A DNA stretch of 64,000 nt from a virus. Every line of letters begins with the position of its first letter. Positions within the stretch are counted from its first letter, which is position 1. Position numbers and translations under genes: made by a program. The notes beneath the pieces are model-generated. The model was not told the DNA's origin. It did no database searches and was given only the letters and a program-made list of their open reading frames with translations. The DNA lies in IMG/VR virus record IMGVR_UViG_3300042881_003464, positions 62,001 to 126,000 of that record; one strand, written 5' to 3'. Positions 52,970 to 62,137 of the stretch are shown piece after piece.

Positions 52970-53572
52970 ACCAACGGACAGTTCAAAATTGACGGGTTTC
53001 TCAAGATTTTTGACCCCAGAACACAAGAAGTGTTTGTAGACAAACACAACGCTATTCACTACGAAAATATCTCAGTAGGCATGGCGCAAACACTAGCTGA
53101 TAGAAACACTGGATATATCTATCAAATGGCTTTTGGTAACGGCGGTAGTTCAGTGGATCCCACTGGAGTGATTACCTATTTGCCTCCAAACACCGTGGGC
53201 CAAAACGCCAGCTTGTACAATCAAACTTACCAGAAAATTGTGGATGATGCCAGTGCAGACAACACTGATCCTGTGAACAATCGCATGACAGTGCTTCATA
53301 CTCCGGGTAAGTTTTACACTGATATTTTAGTAACCTGTTTGCTTGACTACGGTGAACCCGCGGGACAACAGGCTTTTGACAATTCCACTAACTTTAGTGG
53401 AGAATTTGTATTTGACGAACTTGGACTCAAGACCTGGAATGGCAGTGCCACAGATCTGCGTTTGATTACTCATGTGATCTTCCACCCGGTACAAAAGAGT
53501 CTCAACAGACAGATACAAATTGATTACACGCTAAGGATTCAAACTCTAACTAACCTTAGCAGCAACGCATAA
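52967..53572 (+). CDS. Virion structural protein (tail/fibre connector candidate)
   Basis: A 201-residue protein starting MTNGQFKIDGFLKIFDPRTQ, with HNAIHYENISVGMAQTLADR, a motif I associate with virion structural proteins of marine T4-like phages. The rest is beta-rich (YIYQMAFGNGGSSVD, SGEFVFDELGLKTWNG, RQIQIDYTLRIQTL). No catalytic motif. It sits between the giant protein and two fibre-like genes, so a connector or baseplate-edge protein is plausible. Its TAA stop is part of a late box. Confidence 0.62.
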   Translation: MTNGQFKIDGFLKIFDPRTQEVFVDKHNAIHYENISVGMAQTLADRNTGYIYQMAFGNGGSSVDPTGVITYLPPNTVGQNASLYNQTYQKIVDDASADNTDPVNNRMTVLHTPGKFYTDILVTCLLDYGEPAGQQAFDNSTNFSGEFVFDELGLKTWNGSATDLRLITHVIFHPVQKSLNRQIQIDYTLRIQTLTNLSSNA

Positions 53573-53575
53573 ATA
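53568..53575 (+). promoter_or_regulatory. Late box CATAAATA overlapping a stop codon
   Basis: GCATAAATATTAGC contains the TAA of the 52967-53572 gene. It is the first of two tandem late boxes, 24 bases apart, before the fibre gene at 53621. Confidence 0.58.
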
Positions 53576-53591
53576 TTAGCAGATTAAAGGT

Positions 53592-53599
53592 GCTAAATA
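53592..53599 (+). promoter_or_regulatory. Second tandem late box GCTAAATA
   Basis: GGTGCTAAATACTAAAAGGA lies 21 bases before the ATG at 53621 and is the likelier start of the fibre mRNA; AAAAGGA in the leader can serve as ribosome site. Confidence 0.62.
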
Positions 53600-53620
53600 C
53601 TAAAAGGACTGTAGACTAAC

Positions 53621-55003
53621 ATGGCTTATCAGATTAATCTAACCGACGGTACTCCATTTGCAACTATCGCAGATGGTACAATTAACACGTCAAGCAGCAT
53701 GGTTTTGGTTGGTAAAAACTATGCAGGTTACGGGGAATTCCTCGACACTAACTTTGTACACTTGCTGGAGAATTCGGCTGCTATCAGTCCTCCTGGCAAT
53801 CCGCTGACTGGTCAGCTTTGGTGGGACAAATCCAATAATTTGCTCAAAGTCTACAACGGCACCACATTTAAAACCATCAGTGCAGCCACAGCGTCTACCA
53901 CTCAGCCATCAAGTAATGTCACTGGTGACCTTTGGTATGATATCACCAATCAGCAGCTCAAAGTCTACAACGGCTCGGCCTTTATTCTAGTTGGTCCTCA
54001 AAGCACAGGCGGCGGTGGTACAACAGGCGCTGTGCCTGCTACTATCACTGACACTCCTGCTGGTATCACTCACACTGTGATTGAACTCACAATCTCTGAC
54101 GCTGTGGTTGGCATTATCAGCGCAGACGCAGAATTTACACCTGCTGGTGCTGGGGTACCTGGATTTGCTACTATTAAACCTGGTTTAAATTTGGCCAGTA
54201 CAGTAAACGGTCAGACTCCACTGTTCCAAGGCACCGCTGCCAACGCAGTGTTGCTGAATGGTGTGGCCAGCACAGGATTTATACGCAATAGTGGTACAGG
54301 TCAAACCATGAGCACCACTTTGGGCGTTCTAACTGATTCAGGATTCACAGTTGGTAGCGACAGCGACTTCAGAGTCAGTGTAAGTGGCACCACTGTACAA
54401 GTTGACAACCAAACACAAGATGGTAACATTGTGTTTAGAGTAAATGATGGTGGTGTGACTACCACAGTGCTTACACTTGATGGTGCTAATGCTGCTGCTG
54501 TGTTTGCAAACTTTTCAGTGTCTTCAATCACAAAGTCTGGAACCAACGCGGTTGGTAATATTGGCTCAGCCAGCAACTATTTTAACCGAGTGTTTGCAAC
54601 TGCTACCACAGCACTTTATGCTGACGTTGCAGAACGTTTTGCTGCTGATGAAGTGTTGGAACCTGGTACAGTTGTAGAACTAGGTGGCACCAAAGAAATC
54701 ACTATTGCTAAATTAGAGCTATCAGAAAATGTTTTTGGAGTCATAAGTACTCGTGCAGCCTTCCTAATGAACGGCGGCGCAGGCGATGACGACACTCACC
54801 CCCCAGTGGCAGTCACAGGTCGTGTGCCAGTACGCTGCGTTGGCACTATCAACAAAGGCGATCGCCTTGTTTCAGCAGGCAGCGGACTTGCTAGAGCTGC
54901 ACTTCCAGGTGAAGCCACAGCATTTAACACAATTGGTCGCGCTCTTGCAGACAAAAAATCCCCCGATGAAGGCATTGTTGAAGCAATTGTAATGATCAAG
55001 TAA
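53621..55003 (+). CDS. Tail-fibre-like protein with shared C-terminal tip domain
   Basis: A 460-residue protein. The N-terminal part has two similar modules with GQLWWDKSNNLLKVYNGTTF and GDLWYDITNQQLKVYNGSAF (residues about 65-125), a Gly-rich hinge near 130, then beta-rich shaft sequence. The last 150 residues start NIGSASNYFNRVFATATTAL and continue with YADVAERF, EPGTVVELGG and FLMNGG, matching the C-terminus of the gene at 3485-4855. The pair probably arose by domain shuffling between fibre genes. Function in adsorption is inferred. Confidence 0.75.
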   Translation: MAYQINLTDGTPFATIADGTINTSSSMVLVGKNYAGYGEFLDTNFVHLLENSAAISPPGNPLTGQLWWDKSNNLLKVYNGTTFKTISAATASTTQPSSNVTGDLWYDITNQQLKVYNGSAFILVGPQSTGGGGTTGAVPATITDTPAGITHTVIELTISDAVVGIISADAEFTPAGAGVPGFATIKPGLNLASTVNGQTPLFQGTAANAVLLNGVASTGFIRNSGTGQTMSTTLGVLTDSGFTVGSDSDFRVSVSGTTVQVDNQTQDGNIVFRVNDGGVTTTVLTLDGANAAAVFANFSVSSITKSGTNAVGNIGSASNYFNRVFATATTALYADVAERFAADEVLEPGTVVELGGTKEITIAKLELSENVFGVISTRAAFLMNGGAGDDDTHPPVAVTGRVPVRCVGTINKGDRLVSAGSGLARAALPGEATAFNTIGRALADKKSPDEGIVEAIVMIK

Positions 55004-55016
55004 AAAGGAATAACAA

Positions 55017-55985
55017 ATGACGTATTCTAGCGGTAGTTTAATTGAAGCCACTGACTATAATGGCTTTGTATCTGGCACTGCCAATGCTAACATCAATGAC
55101 ATCTGGAGTGTGGGATCAGGTGACAAAGGTTACGGTGAATCAGCAGTTGCCAACGTAAGTGTGGCTTCTACTGTGACCGCTACCAACTGGGCCACTTTGG
55201 TAAACCGTTTGAGTTCTCTAGGTAGTCACACAGGCACTACTATAACATCAAGATCAGCACCAACTTCAGGCGATCTAATTTCTGTTTTGGCTAATGTTAA
55301 TACTGATCTAACCAACCTTACTACTAACCGTGGAAACGCAGTGGCATCTGGATCACAGTTTACTGGATGGACCGGCACTTCAGGTAAAACTACCAACACC
55401 AGCGGTGCTGGATCCACCATTGTGTTCACTCACACAATTACTTTTGCCAATGCTAATGCAGCTAGATATTTTTTCAATGCTGGTGGCATCATAAGATGGC
55501 AAGTGGGTAAAAGCTCCACTGGCAATGATGGTGATCCAGAATGGAACGACTTGGCCGGCACACTAAGCGGCACAATATCAATCACAGGCAGAGTCAACGG
55601 TCAAACAGCTAATATTGCAGGTACAAGTTACACAGGCACAACCAAAACAGGCGGCACAGGTACTCCTACTACTTTGGCAACTACCACAGGCTGGTATCAG
55701 CTCACAACTAGTAATACAACTTTGTACGAACAAGCAGCAGATACTTCACCTTATACAGGCAACTATATTCGTCTACAGGCCAAAACTGGCAACACAGGCA
55801 CCACGCTGGACCTCACTACCACTTGGTACAATGCTGAAGGTGATATTATCAGTGGCGGCACATCGCCTTCGGGTGCTTCGTTTGGCACAGCCCCAGCCAC
55901 AATCGTTACATACTTCCCACCAAGTTCTACTTTTCTAACATCTGCCGCGTGGGGTACACCCACTGTGGCAGCAACAACCACTTAA
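55017..55985 (+). CDS. Fibre or virion-surface structural protein
   Basis: A 322-residue Thr/Gly/Ser-rich protein starting MTYSSGSLIEATDYNGFVSG with NINDIWSVGSGDKGYGES, an N-terminal pattern known to me from structural proteins in related marine phages. A beta-rich middle (ARYFFNAGGIIRWQVGKSST) and a long Thr-rich C-terminus follow. It follows the fibre gene by 13 bases with an AAAAGGAATA ribosome site and closes the operon; a strong terminator lies 20 bases after its stop. Confidence 0.65.
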   Translation: MTYSSGSLIEATDYNGFVSGTANANINDIWSVGSGDKGYGESAVANVSVASTVTATNWATLVNRLSSLGSHTGTTITSRSAPTSGDLISVLANVNTDLTNLTTNRGNAVASGSQFTGWTGTSGKTTNTSGAGSTIVFTHTITFANANAARYFFNAGGIIRWQVGKSSTGNDGDPEWNDLAGTLSGTISITGRVNGQTANIAGTSYTGTTKTGGTGTPTTLATTTGWYQLTTSNTTLYEQAADTSPYTGNYIRLQAKTGNTGTTLDLTTTWYNAEGDIISGGTSPSGASFGTAPATIVTYFPPSSTFLTSAAWGTPTVAATTT

Positions 55986-56004
55986 CTTTGTTGACATAAG
56001 TCAG

Positions 56005-56035
56005 GTAAAGGGCCAATTGGCCCTTTACTTTTATC
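56005..56035 (+). terminator. Rho-independent terminator ending the baseplate/fibre operon
   Basis: GTAAAGGGCC-AATT-GGCCCTTTAC (56005-56028) is a perfect 10-bp stem followed by TTTTATC. It separates the structural operon from the accessory module at 56059. Confidence 0.92.
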
Positions 56036-56045
56036 AATTTTTATG

Positions 56046-56053
56046 TTATATTA
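56046..56053 (+). promoter_or_regulatory. Possible promoter element TTATATTA for the accessory module
   Basis: After the terminator only 23 bases precede the ATG at 56059. TTATATTA is the only AT-rich -10-like element; no -35 match or clear ribosome site is present. Evidence is positional. Confidence 0.3.
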
Positions 56054-56058
56054 TCAGC

Positions 56059-56367
56059 ATGGATTCTAACGACCTAGTTGCCTACGCTCGATCAAGATTT
56101 GATCACGAATCGGCTAAAAAATTATTGAGAGAAAAGTACGAAGCCAAGATGCTGTTTGCTCATGCAGGCGGTATGTGGCGTGCTGGACCCGAACTGTTAA
56201 GCACCTTGAACTGTTGCGTAATGGACAAGCCAGTTGTACTTTTAGACTTGTACCATAATCCGGTACAGATCAATACCAAGGAACTCTGGAACATGGCAGC
56301 ACAACGCTGGCAAGAGTGCATGAATGCGTGGTTGTTGGAACATCAGGAACTTGGTCAAAAACGATGA
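56059..56367 (+). CDS. Small unknown protein opening the accessory module
   Basis: A 102-residue protein from the ATG at 56059 (MDSNDLVAYARSRFDHESAK); an upstream ATG at 56017 lies inside the terminator and is unlikely. It is largely helical with a central hydrophobic CCVMDKPVVLLDLYHNPVQI strand segment. No family recognised, though similar short proteins occur as helpers beside phage fibre genes. Its stop overlaps the next start by ATGA, tying it to the glycosyltransferase-like gene. Confidence 0.55.
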   Translation: MDSNDLVAYARSRFDHESAKKLLREKYEAKMLFAHAGGMWRAGPELLSTLNCCVMDKPVVLLDLYHNPVQINTKELWNMAAQRWQECMNAWLLEHQELGQKR

Positions 56368-57158
56368 CACAAGGTGTTCTTCTAGTAGCGTTCAACAATC
56401 AGCAAGTTGACTATGTAAACATTGCTGCGTGGAACGCACAACGTATAAAACACTATCTTGACTTGCCTGTGGCAGTGGTCACAGACTGTGTTGATCATCC
56501 CAAAATTCACTGTTTTGATCAGGTAATACATCGCAGCAAGCCACAGTCGGGTTCAAGATACTTTCATGATCTAGACCAAGTGGTTGATTGGCACAATCAT
56601 GATCGAAGTCATTCTGCACTGTTGTCGCCGTTTGATCAAACACTACTGCTGGATGTTGATTACATAGTCAACAGCAATCAACTGCGTGATTTGTTGGCTA
56701 TAGATCAAGATTTTGTGTGTCATAGATATGCTGTGAATGCCAGAACAGGTGATAAGTTCAATACCACATTTGGCAAGTATCATATGCCGATGTATTGGGC
56801 CACTGTGATATGTTACCGTGCTAGTCTCAAGAGCCAGGTCATATTCAATACCATGCAAATGGTACAGCAGCATTGGTCACACTATAGAAATCTCTATGGT
56901 ATCAATCGAGCAGCGTTTAGAAATGATCATGCTTTGAGCATTGCTTTGACATTGGAATCAGGCAACACACTACAAACCACTGATATACCTTGGAACCTTG
57001 TGAGTGTGTTACCAGAAGATCAGTTGACCTTTGATCATGATAAGTTTGTGTTAGAATGGCAAGACGGAAAACGCCAACGATATATCACAATCAAAAATCA
57101 AGATTTTCACGCCATGGGAAAAAGTTATTTGGAGAAGATAATTGCCAATCAAATCTGA
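56364..57158 (+). CDS. Glycosyltransferase-like protein (GT-A type, DxD)
   Basis: A 264-residue protein from the ATG overlapping the previous stop. N-terminal MTQGVLLVAFNNQQVDYVNI is a strand-loop-helix opening; LLLDVDYIVNS near residue 95 supplies an Asp-x-Asp placed as in GT-A enzymes that bind a sugar nucleotide through a metal. Later blocks (MYWATVICYRAS, DHALSIALTL) fit the acceptor half. Sequence similarity to the next gene in layout suggests related enzymes. Substrate unknown; decoration of virion or host glycans is possible. Confidence 0.6.
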   Translation: MTQGVLLVAFNNQQVDYVNIAAWNAQRIKHYLDLPVAVVTDCVDHPKIHCFDQVIHRSKPQSGSRYFHDLDQVVDWHNHDRSHSALLSPFDQTLLLDVDYIVNSNQLRDLLAIDQDFVCHRYAVNARTGDKFNTTFGKYHMPMYWATVICYRASLKSQVIFNTMQMVQQHWSHYRNLYGINRAAFRNDHALSIALTLESGNTLQTTDIPWNLVSVLPEDQLTFDHDKFVLEWQDGKRQRYITIKNQDFHAMGKSYLEKIIANQI

Positions 57159-57873
57159 ACGTGGATTTGTTATTCCCGCATTTAACACTCAAGATGTTGA
57201 TTATGAAGCCTGCGCACGTAGGCTTGCTCAAAGCATTTTGTATTATCATCCCTCGGCCGAAGTCACTGTTTTAACCAATCAGGATTTACCTCAGACTGAA
57301 CTACAAGGACAAGCACTGGACTACTTTGCCTACAAACTAAGTCCTTATCGCCAGACCATTAAACTAGAAGCTGATATGTTAATGGCTGGTCCATGTATGC
57401 ATTGGTTTGACATCATGCAACATCGTGATCTTTGTATTTCCACAGGATGCCGAGACTTCTATGGCAACATCGCCAATTCAAGATATTATCGCAAGTTTCT
57501 TGACAACAATCGTCTTGCTGATGTGTACAATGCCATCACCTATTGGAGAGCCAGTCAACTAGCACATGATTTCTTCACTTGGTGTCGCAGGATTTTTACT
57601 CAGTGGCAAGAGTACAAAAAACTAGTAGCATTTGCAGATCCAGAGCCCAGTACTGATTTTGTATATGCTATGGCAGCTCAAATCGTTGGGCCAGAAAATG
57701 TCACAATGCCCTGGTCCACATTTCCCAAAATCTCGCATTTCAAGCAACACATCCTGGGCACTCACACACCAGACTGGACCAAAGAACTAGTTTGGGAAAC
57801 GGATCCCTTACGTATCAATACTGTGGCTCAATGGGGTGCGGTGCACTATCATAAAAAAACATGGACCTATTAG
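57142..57873 (+). CDS. Glycosyltransferase-like protein, TTG start
   Basis: A 243-residue protein. The start is TTG at 57142 after GGAGAAGATAA, inside the end of the preceding gene. It begins MPIKSERGFVIPAFNTQDVD, with RLAQSILYYHPSAEVTVLTN and KLEADMLMAGP near residue 75 at the place where GT-A proteins carry their metal-binding acidic pair. The C-terminal half contains STDFVYAMAAQIVG and a terminal VHYHKKTW, reminiscent of the closing His segment of GT8-like enzymes. Assigned by fold pattern only. It ends with TAG. Confidence 0.58.
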   Translation: MPIKSERGFVIPAFNTQDVDYEACARRLAQSILYYHPSAEVTVLTNQDLPQTELQGQALDYFAYKLSPYRQTIKLEADMLMAGPCMHWFDIMQHRDLCISTGCRDFYGNIANSRYYRKFLDNNRLADVYNAITYWRASQLAHDFFTWCRRIFTQWQEYKKLVAFADPEPSTDFVYAMAAQIVGPENVTMPWSTFPKISHFKQHILGTHTPDWTKELVWETDPLRINTVAQWGAVHYHKKTWTY

Positions 57874-58196
57874 AATTTTGGCGTGAAGTAGAAAAACATC
57901 TTGAACCGGAAGTTGTTTCTAAGATTTCCTATCGAGTGTACTACGACGATCACGGGCAGGTGCTATTTTATAGCATGGAGGATCGGCCTGGTAACTATTT
58001 AGAGATTGACAGAGAGACCTACGAACGTTCTAATACTCGTGTGCGTGTGGTCAATAGCGAGTTGGTACCAATTAAGACACCAGTTAGTTCTAAGCTAGCG
58101 CCAGCAGAAGCTGGACAGGCATGCCATGCTAACAACGTGATTGTGATCACTGACATTGAACCGCATCAAAAATGGAATTTAAAATACTATGACTGA
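57861..58196 (+). CDS. Small unknown protein between glycosyltransferase-like genes
   Basis: A 111-residue protein starting MDLLEFWREVEKHLEPEVVS, overlapping the previous gene by 13 bases. Features are ISYRVYYDDHGQVLFYSMED, PGNYLEIDRETYERSN and VVNSELVPI, suggesting a small beta-sheet domain. I recall similar short proteins beside marine phage accessory genes but no function. Its end overlaps the next start by 8 bases. Confidence 0.55.
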   Translation: MDLLEFWREVEKHLEPEVVSKISYRVYYDDHGQVLFYSMEDRPGNYLEIDRETYERSNTRVRVVNSELVPIKTPVSSKLAPAEAGQACHANNVIVITDIEPHQKWNLKYYD

Positions 58197-59085
58197 GATA
58201 GTTGATATTGCTGATTTAGACTGTATATTTCTAACCTATGATGAACCAAATGCTGAGGAAAATTGGGTACGTGTTCGGAACATGGTACCCTGGGCAAGAC
58301 GAGTGGATGGTATTAAAGGGTCAGACGCCGCCCACAAGGCAGCAGCGATGGCTTCGACCACTGATCGTTTTGTGTTACTTGATGGCGATAATATCCCTGA
58401 TATTAGCTTCTTTTCAAGTCAGCTGGTATTGGATAGCACTAACTCTGATTGTGTATTTCGCTGGCGGGCTAGGAATAATGTTAATGGCTTGATGTATGGC
58501 AACGGAGGTATAAGTTGCTGGACCAAAGAGTATGTGATGAACATGCGTACACATGAAGCCAGTGATGGCACAGATGAAACCACTGTAGAATTTTGTTTCC
58601 ATCCACAATATTGGGCCATGCATGACTGTTACTCAACAACCTATATCAATGCCACAGACTTTCAAGCCTGGCGTGCTGGGTTCCGCGAAGGTGTAAAGAT
58701 GTGCCTGGATCGCGGACGTAGACCAAGTCTAAGTGAGTTTCAACAGAGAGTGGCACAGCGTAATCTTGATAATCTTACTATTTGGCACAATGTAGGCGCC
58801 GACGTTGACAATGGGCTGTGGGCCATGGCAGGCTCTAGAATGGGCACCTACATGACCATGCTGACTAATTGGGACTATAGACAAGTTCAAGACTTTGATG
58901 AATTAGTAAAACTCTGGGACACTATCAAGGATACACATCCAGACATTGTTTCTGGTCGTGTGAGTAATGATTTGCACACACAGTTGTCTTTGCCAATATG
59001 CACACTAACCGCCGAGGGCAGTGCATTTTTCAAACATCATTATCGTGCCAACTGGAACAACAAAGGCATTATGGAACGCGAGTAA
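58189..59085 (+). CDS. Glycosyltransferase-like protein with DGD motif
   Basis: A 298-residue protein: DCIFLTYDEPNAEENWVRVR, VDGIKGSDAAHKAAAMASTT, then RFVLLDGDNIPD with Asp65-Gly-Asp67 as probable metal/nucleotide-sugar site. GNGGISCWTKEYV and the AFREGVKMCLD segment follow. The pattern is known to me from a family of predicted glycosyltransferases in T4-like marine phages. The stop overlaps the next start by TAATG. A role in glycan decoration is inferred. Confidence 0.65.
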   Translation: MTEIVDIADLDCIFLTYDEPNAEENWVRVRNMVPWARRVDGIKGSDAAHKAAAMASTTDRFVLLDGDNIPDISFFSSQLVLDSTNSDCVFRWRARNNVNGLMYGNGGISCWTKEYVMNMRTHEASDGTDETTVEFCFHPQYWAMHDCYSTTYINATDFQAWRAGFREGVKMCLDRGRRPSLSEFQQRVAQRNLDNLTIWHNVGADVDNGLWAMAGSRMGTYMTMLTNWDYRQVQDFDELVKLWDTIKDTHPDIVSGRVSNDLHTQLSLPICTLTAEGSAFFKHHYRANWNNKGIMERE

Positions 59086-59651
59086 TGTCTCTACGTATGT
59101 ATATTGATGGATGTAGTCTTACATACGGTCATGGATTGCCACGTGAGCAAAGTCTAGGGTCAATGTTTGCTAGTCAGGGGGGATACACAGTCACCGATGG
59201 ATCCCGTCCTGGTAAAAGTAACATGGCCATTGCTTATGATGTGTACCAAAATGTCAGTGGTCACGATGTATTTGTTCTAGGATGGACGTATTCATCAAGG
59301 TTTGGTATCAAGTATCAAGATCATGACATAGATTTTTTTGCTGGTTGGCACGGTCAGGGGCTTGGTATCAGCAATCAACAGCTGGATACGGCGAGCCAGG
59401 AAGTTTACAAATACTTTTACACTGTGTTTGGTCCTCCCTACAGTGATAATTTAAGCAACATGTTAATTGACACCACAATGAGCTTTTTACAAAACAAAAT
59501 TGCTGTGGGCTTTACGTGGGAAAACCGTGACACTCAACATCGGTTATTGATGCCTTTTATTGGTCCCAATCATAGATTGCCTGATGGGCATCTATCTGCG
59601 CAAGGCACTGCGGTTTTGTACAATCTTTTACAACAGGAACTAGATGTCTAA
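59085..59651 (+). CDS. Small SGNH/GDSL-like hydrolase
   Basis: A 188-residue protein from the ATG overlapping the previous stop; an upstream ATG at 58998 lies inside the glycosyltransferase-like gene. MYIDGCSLTYGHGLP gives block I with Ser11, GKSNMAIA near 45 may supply the Asn, and PDGHLSAQG near the C-terminus gives Asp167 and His169. This is the SGNH layout at minimal length. It parallels the larger SGNH protein at 19603-20637, so both may remove acyl groups from glycans. Confidence 0.65.
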   Translation: MSLRMYIDGCSLTYGHGLPREQSLGSMFASQGGYTVTDGSRPGKSNMAIAYDVYQNVSGHDVFVLGWTYSSRFGIKYQDHDIDFFAGWHGQGLGISNQQLDTASQEVYKYFYTVFGPPYSDNLSNMLIDTTMSFLQNKIAVGFTWENRDTQHRLLMPFIGPNHRLPDGHLSAQGTAVLYNLLQQELDV

Positions 59652-61029
59652 AAGTGTTTTTCTAAACAACGCAGAAGAGATGCGCGACAAGCTAGGTCCT
59701 GCACGTTGCTACGCTAAATGGAAGCAGGTAAGTCTGCACCTGACCACGGGCATGACCAATAGTTGTTACCATCCGCCATTGCACGAAATAGATGTATCGC
59801 TTTTGGCTGACAATCCCAGTGCCTTGCACAACACGCCTTATAAAAAAACACAGCGCAAAATCATGCTGCGTAATGAGCGACCTAGTGAATGTCAGTACTG
59901 CTGGAACATGGAGGATCTTGGCGAACTTAGTGATCGTCACTATCGATCTGGCGAACCCTGGGCTGAGATTGATTTGGACGCATTGTCTGGCGACGAAGAT
60001 ATAATACCCAGTTACGTTGAAGTTAATTTTAGCAATGTTTGTAATCTAGCCTGTAGCTATTGCAGTCCACAGTTTAGTTCTACCTGGATGGAAGATGCGC
60101 AGAGGCATGGTGCCTTTCCTACTCGAATACCTCACAACGATCCTGCGCACTTCAAAGGACGCAAAAGACCTATACCTGTGCGAGAACACAATCCTTATCT
60201 AGATGCGTTTTGGCGGTGGTGGCCACAACTTTATCCACGTCTGCGTCATTTCCGTATGACTGGTGGTGAGCCAATACTAGACAAAAACACCTACAAGGTT
60301 TTTGATTACATACTGGCATCGCCACATCCTGAATTGCACATAGATGTCACTAGTAATTTCAGTGTGCCAACAGAGATTTTTCTAGGGTACCTAGAGTATA
60401 TAAAAAAGCTATGTGCGACCAAGATTGAACACTTCATGCAGTATGTTAGTATTGACACAGGAGACTGGACACAGGCAGCATACATCAGACGTGGCATGCA
60501 TTCAACTCAGTTCTTGGCCAATGTCAACAGTTACCTTGACAATGTTCAAGAAAAAAACAGCCTGACTTTTATTGTGACCTTGAACAACTTGAGTATAGTA
60601 GGCATAGATGCACTGCTAGATTATATCTTGGAACTCAGATCCAGATATTCAAAAACCTATCAAAAAGTTTGGTTTGATACTCCGGTGTTGCGTAATCCTC
60701 GTTGGCAGAGCTTACAGATATTACCTGAATCCTATCAACGCAGAATGCGTCAGGCCATTGACTTTATGCGTGATAACATGATGGAAGACAACAGTTTTGT
60801 GGGATTCAAAGACTATGAAGTACAGCGCATGGAGCGAGCCTTGGCCTGGATGAGTGAGCCACAAAACACAGATGAAATCACCATGGCTAGAGCTGACTTC
60901 TACAGATTTTTCAGCGAGTACAGCAGAAGGATGTTCAATGATTCAAATGCGTTTCAACAGGTATTTCCTGAAATGACCAGCTTTTGGTTAGAGTGTGAAT
61001 CACATGCCAACGCTCAATCTATCACTTGA
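59644..61029 (+). CDS. Radical SAM protein with N-terminal Cys-rich (twitch-like) region
   Basis: A 461-residue protein. The N-terminal region has Cys41 (SCYHPP) and SECQYCWNMED (Cys83, Cys86), consistent with an auxiliary iron-sulphur cluster placed before the core, as in N-terminal twitch radical SAM proteins. The core motif VCNLACSYC (Cys133, Cys137, Cys140) is followed by SPQFSSTW and by FRMTGGEPI near residue 205. The C-terminus ends FPEMTSFWLECESHANAQ. It is followed by a GT-B-like gene, an arrangement repeated downstream. Substrate unknown; modification of a peptide or sugar is possible. Confidence 0.78.
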   Translation: MSKSVFLNNAEEMRDKLGPARCYAKWKQVSLHLTTGMTNSCYHPPLHEIDVSLLADNPSALHNTPYKKTQRKIMLRNERPSECQYCWNMEDLGELSDRHYRSGEPWAEIDLDALSGDEDIIPSYVEVNFSNVCNLACSYCSPQFSSTWMEDAQRHGAFPTRIPHNDPAHFKGRKRPIPVREHNPYLDAFWRWWPQLYPRLRHFRMTGGEPILDKNTYKVFDYILASPHPELHIDVTSNFSVPTEIFLGYLEYIKKLCATKIEHFMQYVSIDTGDWTQAAYIRRGMHSTQFLANVNSYLDNVQEKNSLTFIVTLNNLSIVGIDALLDYILELRSRYSKTYQKVWFDTPVLRNPRWQSLQILPESYQRRMRQAIDFMRDNMMEDNSFVGFKDYEVQRMERALAWMSEPQNTDEITMARADFYRFFSEYSRRMFNDSNAFQQVFPEMTSFWLECESHANAQSIT

Positions 61030-62137
61030 CGAAGGCTGTGAGACCACAGAATTACTACGTCCTTGGGCAACAGAAACATTTCACGACTTTGCCACAGTGT
61101 TACCAACACCCAACCGGGTATATGTGTTTGGCCGCAAACAATTCGCCAAGTACAATAGATTGATCAGACAGTTGGTTGATTCCAACATTCGAGTGGTATA
61201 CAGTAATCCGTTTGAAGGCAGTGAAACTCTGCATTACATCATACGCAAACTGCGTTTTGAAGATCTACTGCTTTCAAAGAAGATACTTTTGATCAGCGGT
61301 GGTGACATACGTGTTGATTGTGATTATCTTAGACATGATCATTTTATTAGCAAAGTTCATCATTTTCCAGAAAACTTAGAAGTAATACAACACAGTGATC
61401 AGATCTATACCAAAATCAATAAGCCATATAAATTTTTGTTTTTGAACGGCAGGGCCAGGCCACATCGCAAGTGGATGGTTGAACAGTTAGACTATCTTGG
61501 ACTGCTTGATCAAGCACTATGGACTTGGTTGGATCCAAATTTCATTGATGATGGATCTTTGTGTCTAGAACAACATGGTATAGATTTGATGAACAGGCCA
61601 AGGTCTATCAAACTATTACCCAGTAAGTATGAAGTGCAACGTTATCAAAACAGAGTTGACATGCAGTTTAGTGATCAAAAGTATGCTATGCCTACTCTGT
61701 TCAATGAAGAATGGGGAGCCATTTACCTAAATCTGGATACCTATGTTGATACCTATTTTAGCATTGTAACCGAAACAGTACACGACAAGCCTTTTAGTTT
61801 TAGAACAGAAAAAATCTGGAAACCAATAGCCATTGGGCATCCTTGGGTATGTGTAGCCAATGCCGGATTCAATCGTGATCTTCGAAACATGGGATTTAGA
61901 ACCTTTCATGGCATTATAGATGAAAGTTTTGACAACATTGAAGATAATCATGCAAGACTTCGAGGAGTGATCAATGTTATAATAGATATCTGTAAATCAC
62001 CGCGTGAATTCCTCGAAGCTGCTAGAGACATCTGTAAATATAATCAAGATCACATGATACACCTTAGGGAACAGATCAACAAAGACTTTCCTGATAAGTT
62101 TTTCAAATTACTAAACAACAATCAATGGATGATTTAG
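61004..62137 (+). CDS. GT-B-like protein, first of two paralogues
   Basis: A 377-residue protein; ATG 61004 (MPTLNLSLDEG) is chosen over GTG 60995 because it aligns with the paralogue's start. Landmarks are VYVFGRKQF, LLISGGDI, KPYKFLFLNGRARPHRKWM, DTYFSIVTETVHDKPFSFRT and EKIWKPIAIGHPWVCVAN. The EKIxKPIxxGxP block is typical of GT-B or exostosin/fucosyltransferase C-terminal domains that bind the nucleotide sugar. It ends with TAG (62135-62137), within an in-frame open stretch of 21 codons reaching the paralogue's ATG. Confidence 0.68.
   Translation: MPTLNLSLDEGCETTELLRPWATETFHDFATVLPTPNRVYVFGRKQFAKYNRLIRQLVDSNIRVVYSNPFEGSETLHYIIRKLRFEDLLLSKKILLISGGDIRVDCDYLRHDHFISKVHHFPENLEVIQHSDQIYTKINKPYKFLFLNGRARPHRKWMVEQLDYLGLLDQALWTWLDPNFIDDGSLCLEQHGIDLMNRPRSIKLLPSKYEVQRYQNRVDMQFSDQKYAMPTLFNEEWGAIYLNLDTYVDTYFSIVTETVHDKPFSFRTEKIWKPIAIGHPWVCVANAGFNRDLRNMGFRTFHGIIDESFDNIEDNHARLRGVINVIIDICKSPREFLEAARDICKYNQDHMIHLREQINKDFPDKFFKLLNNNQWMI

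Noticed and set aside
55991-56010. TTGACA as a -35 element before the accessory module
   Set aside because: No -10 at the right spacing; the downstream bases are the terminator stem at 56005-56028.
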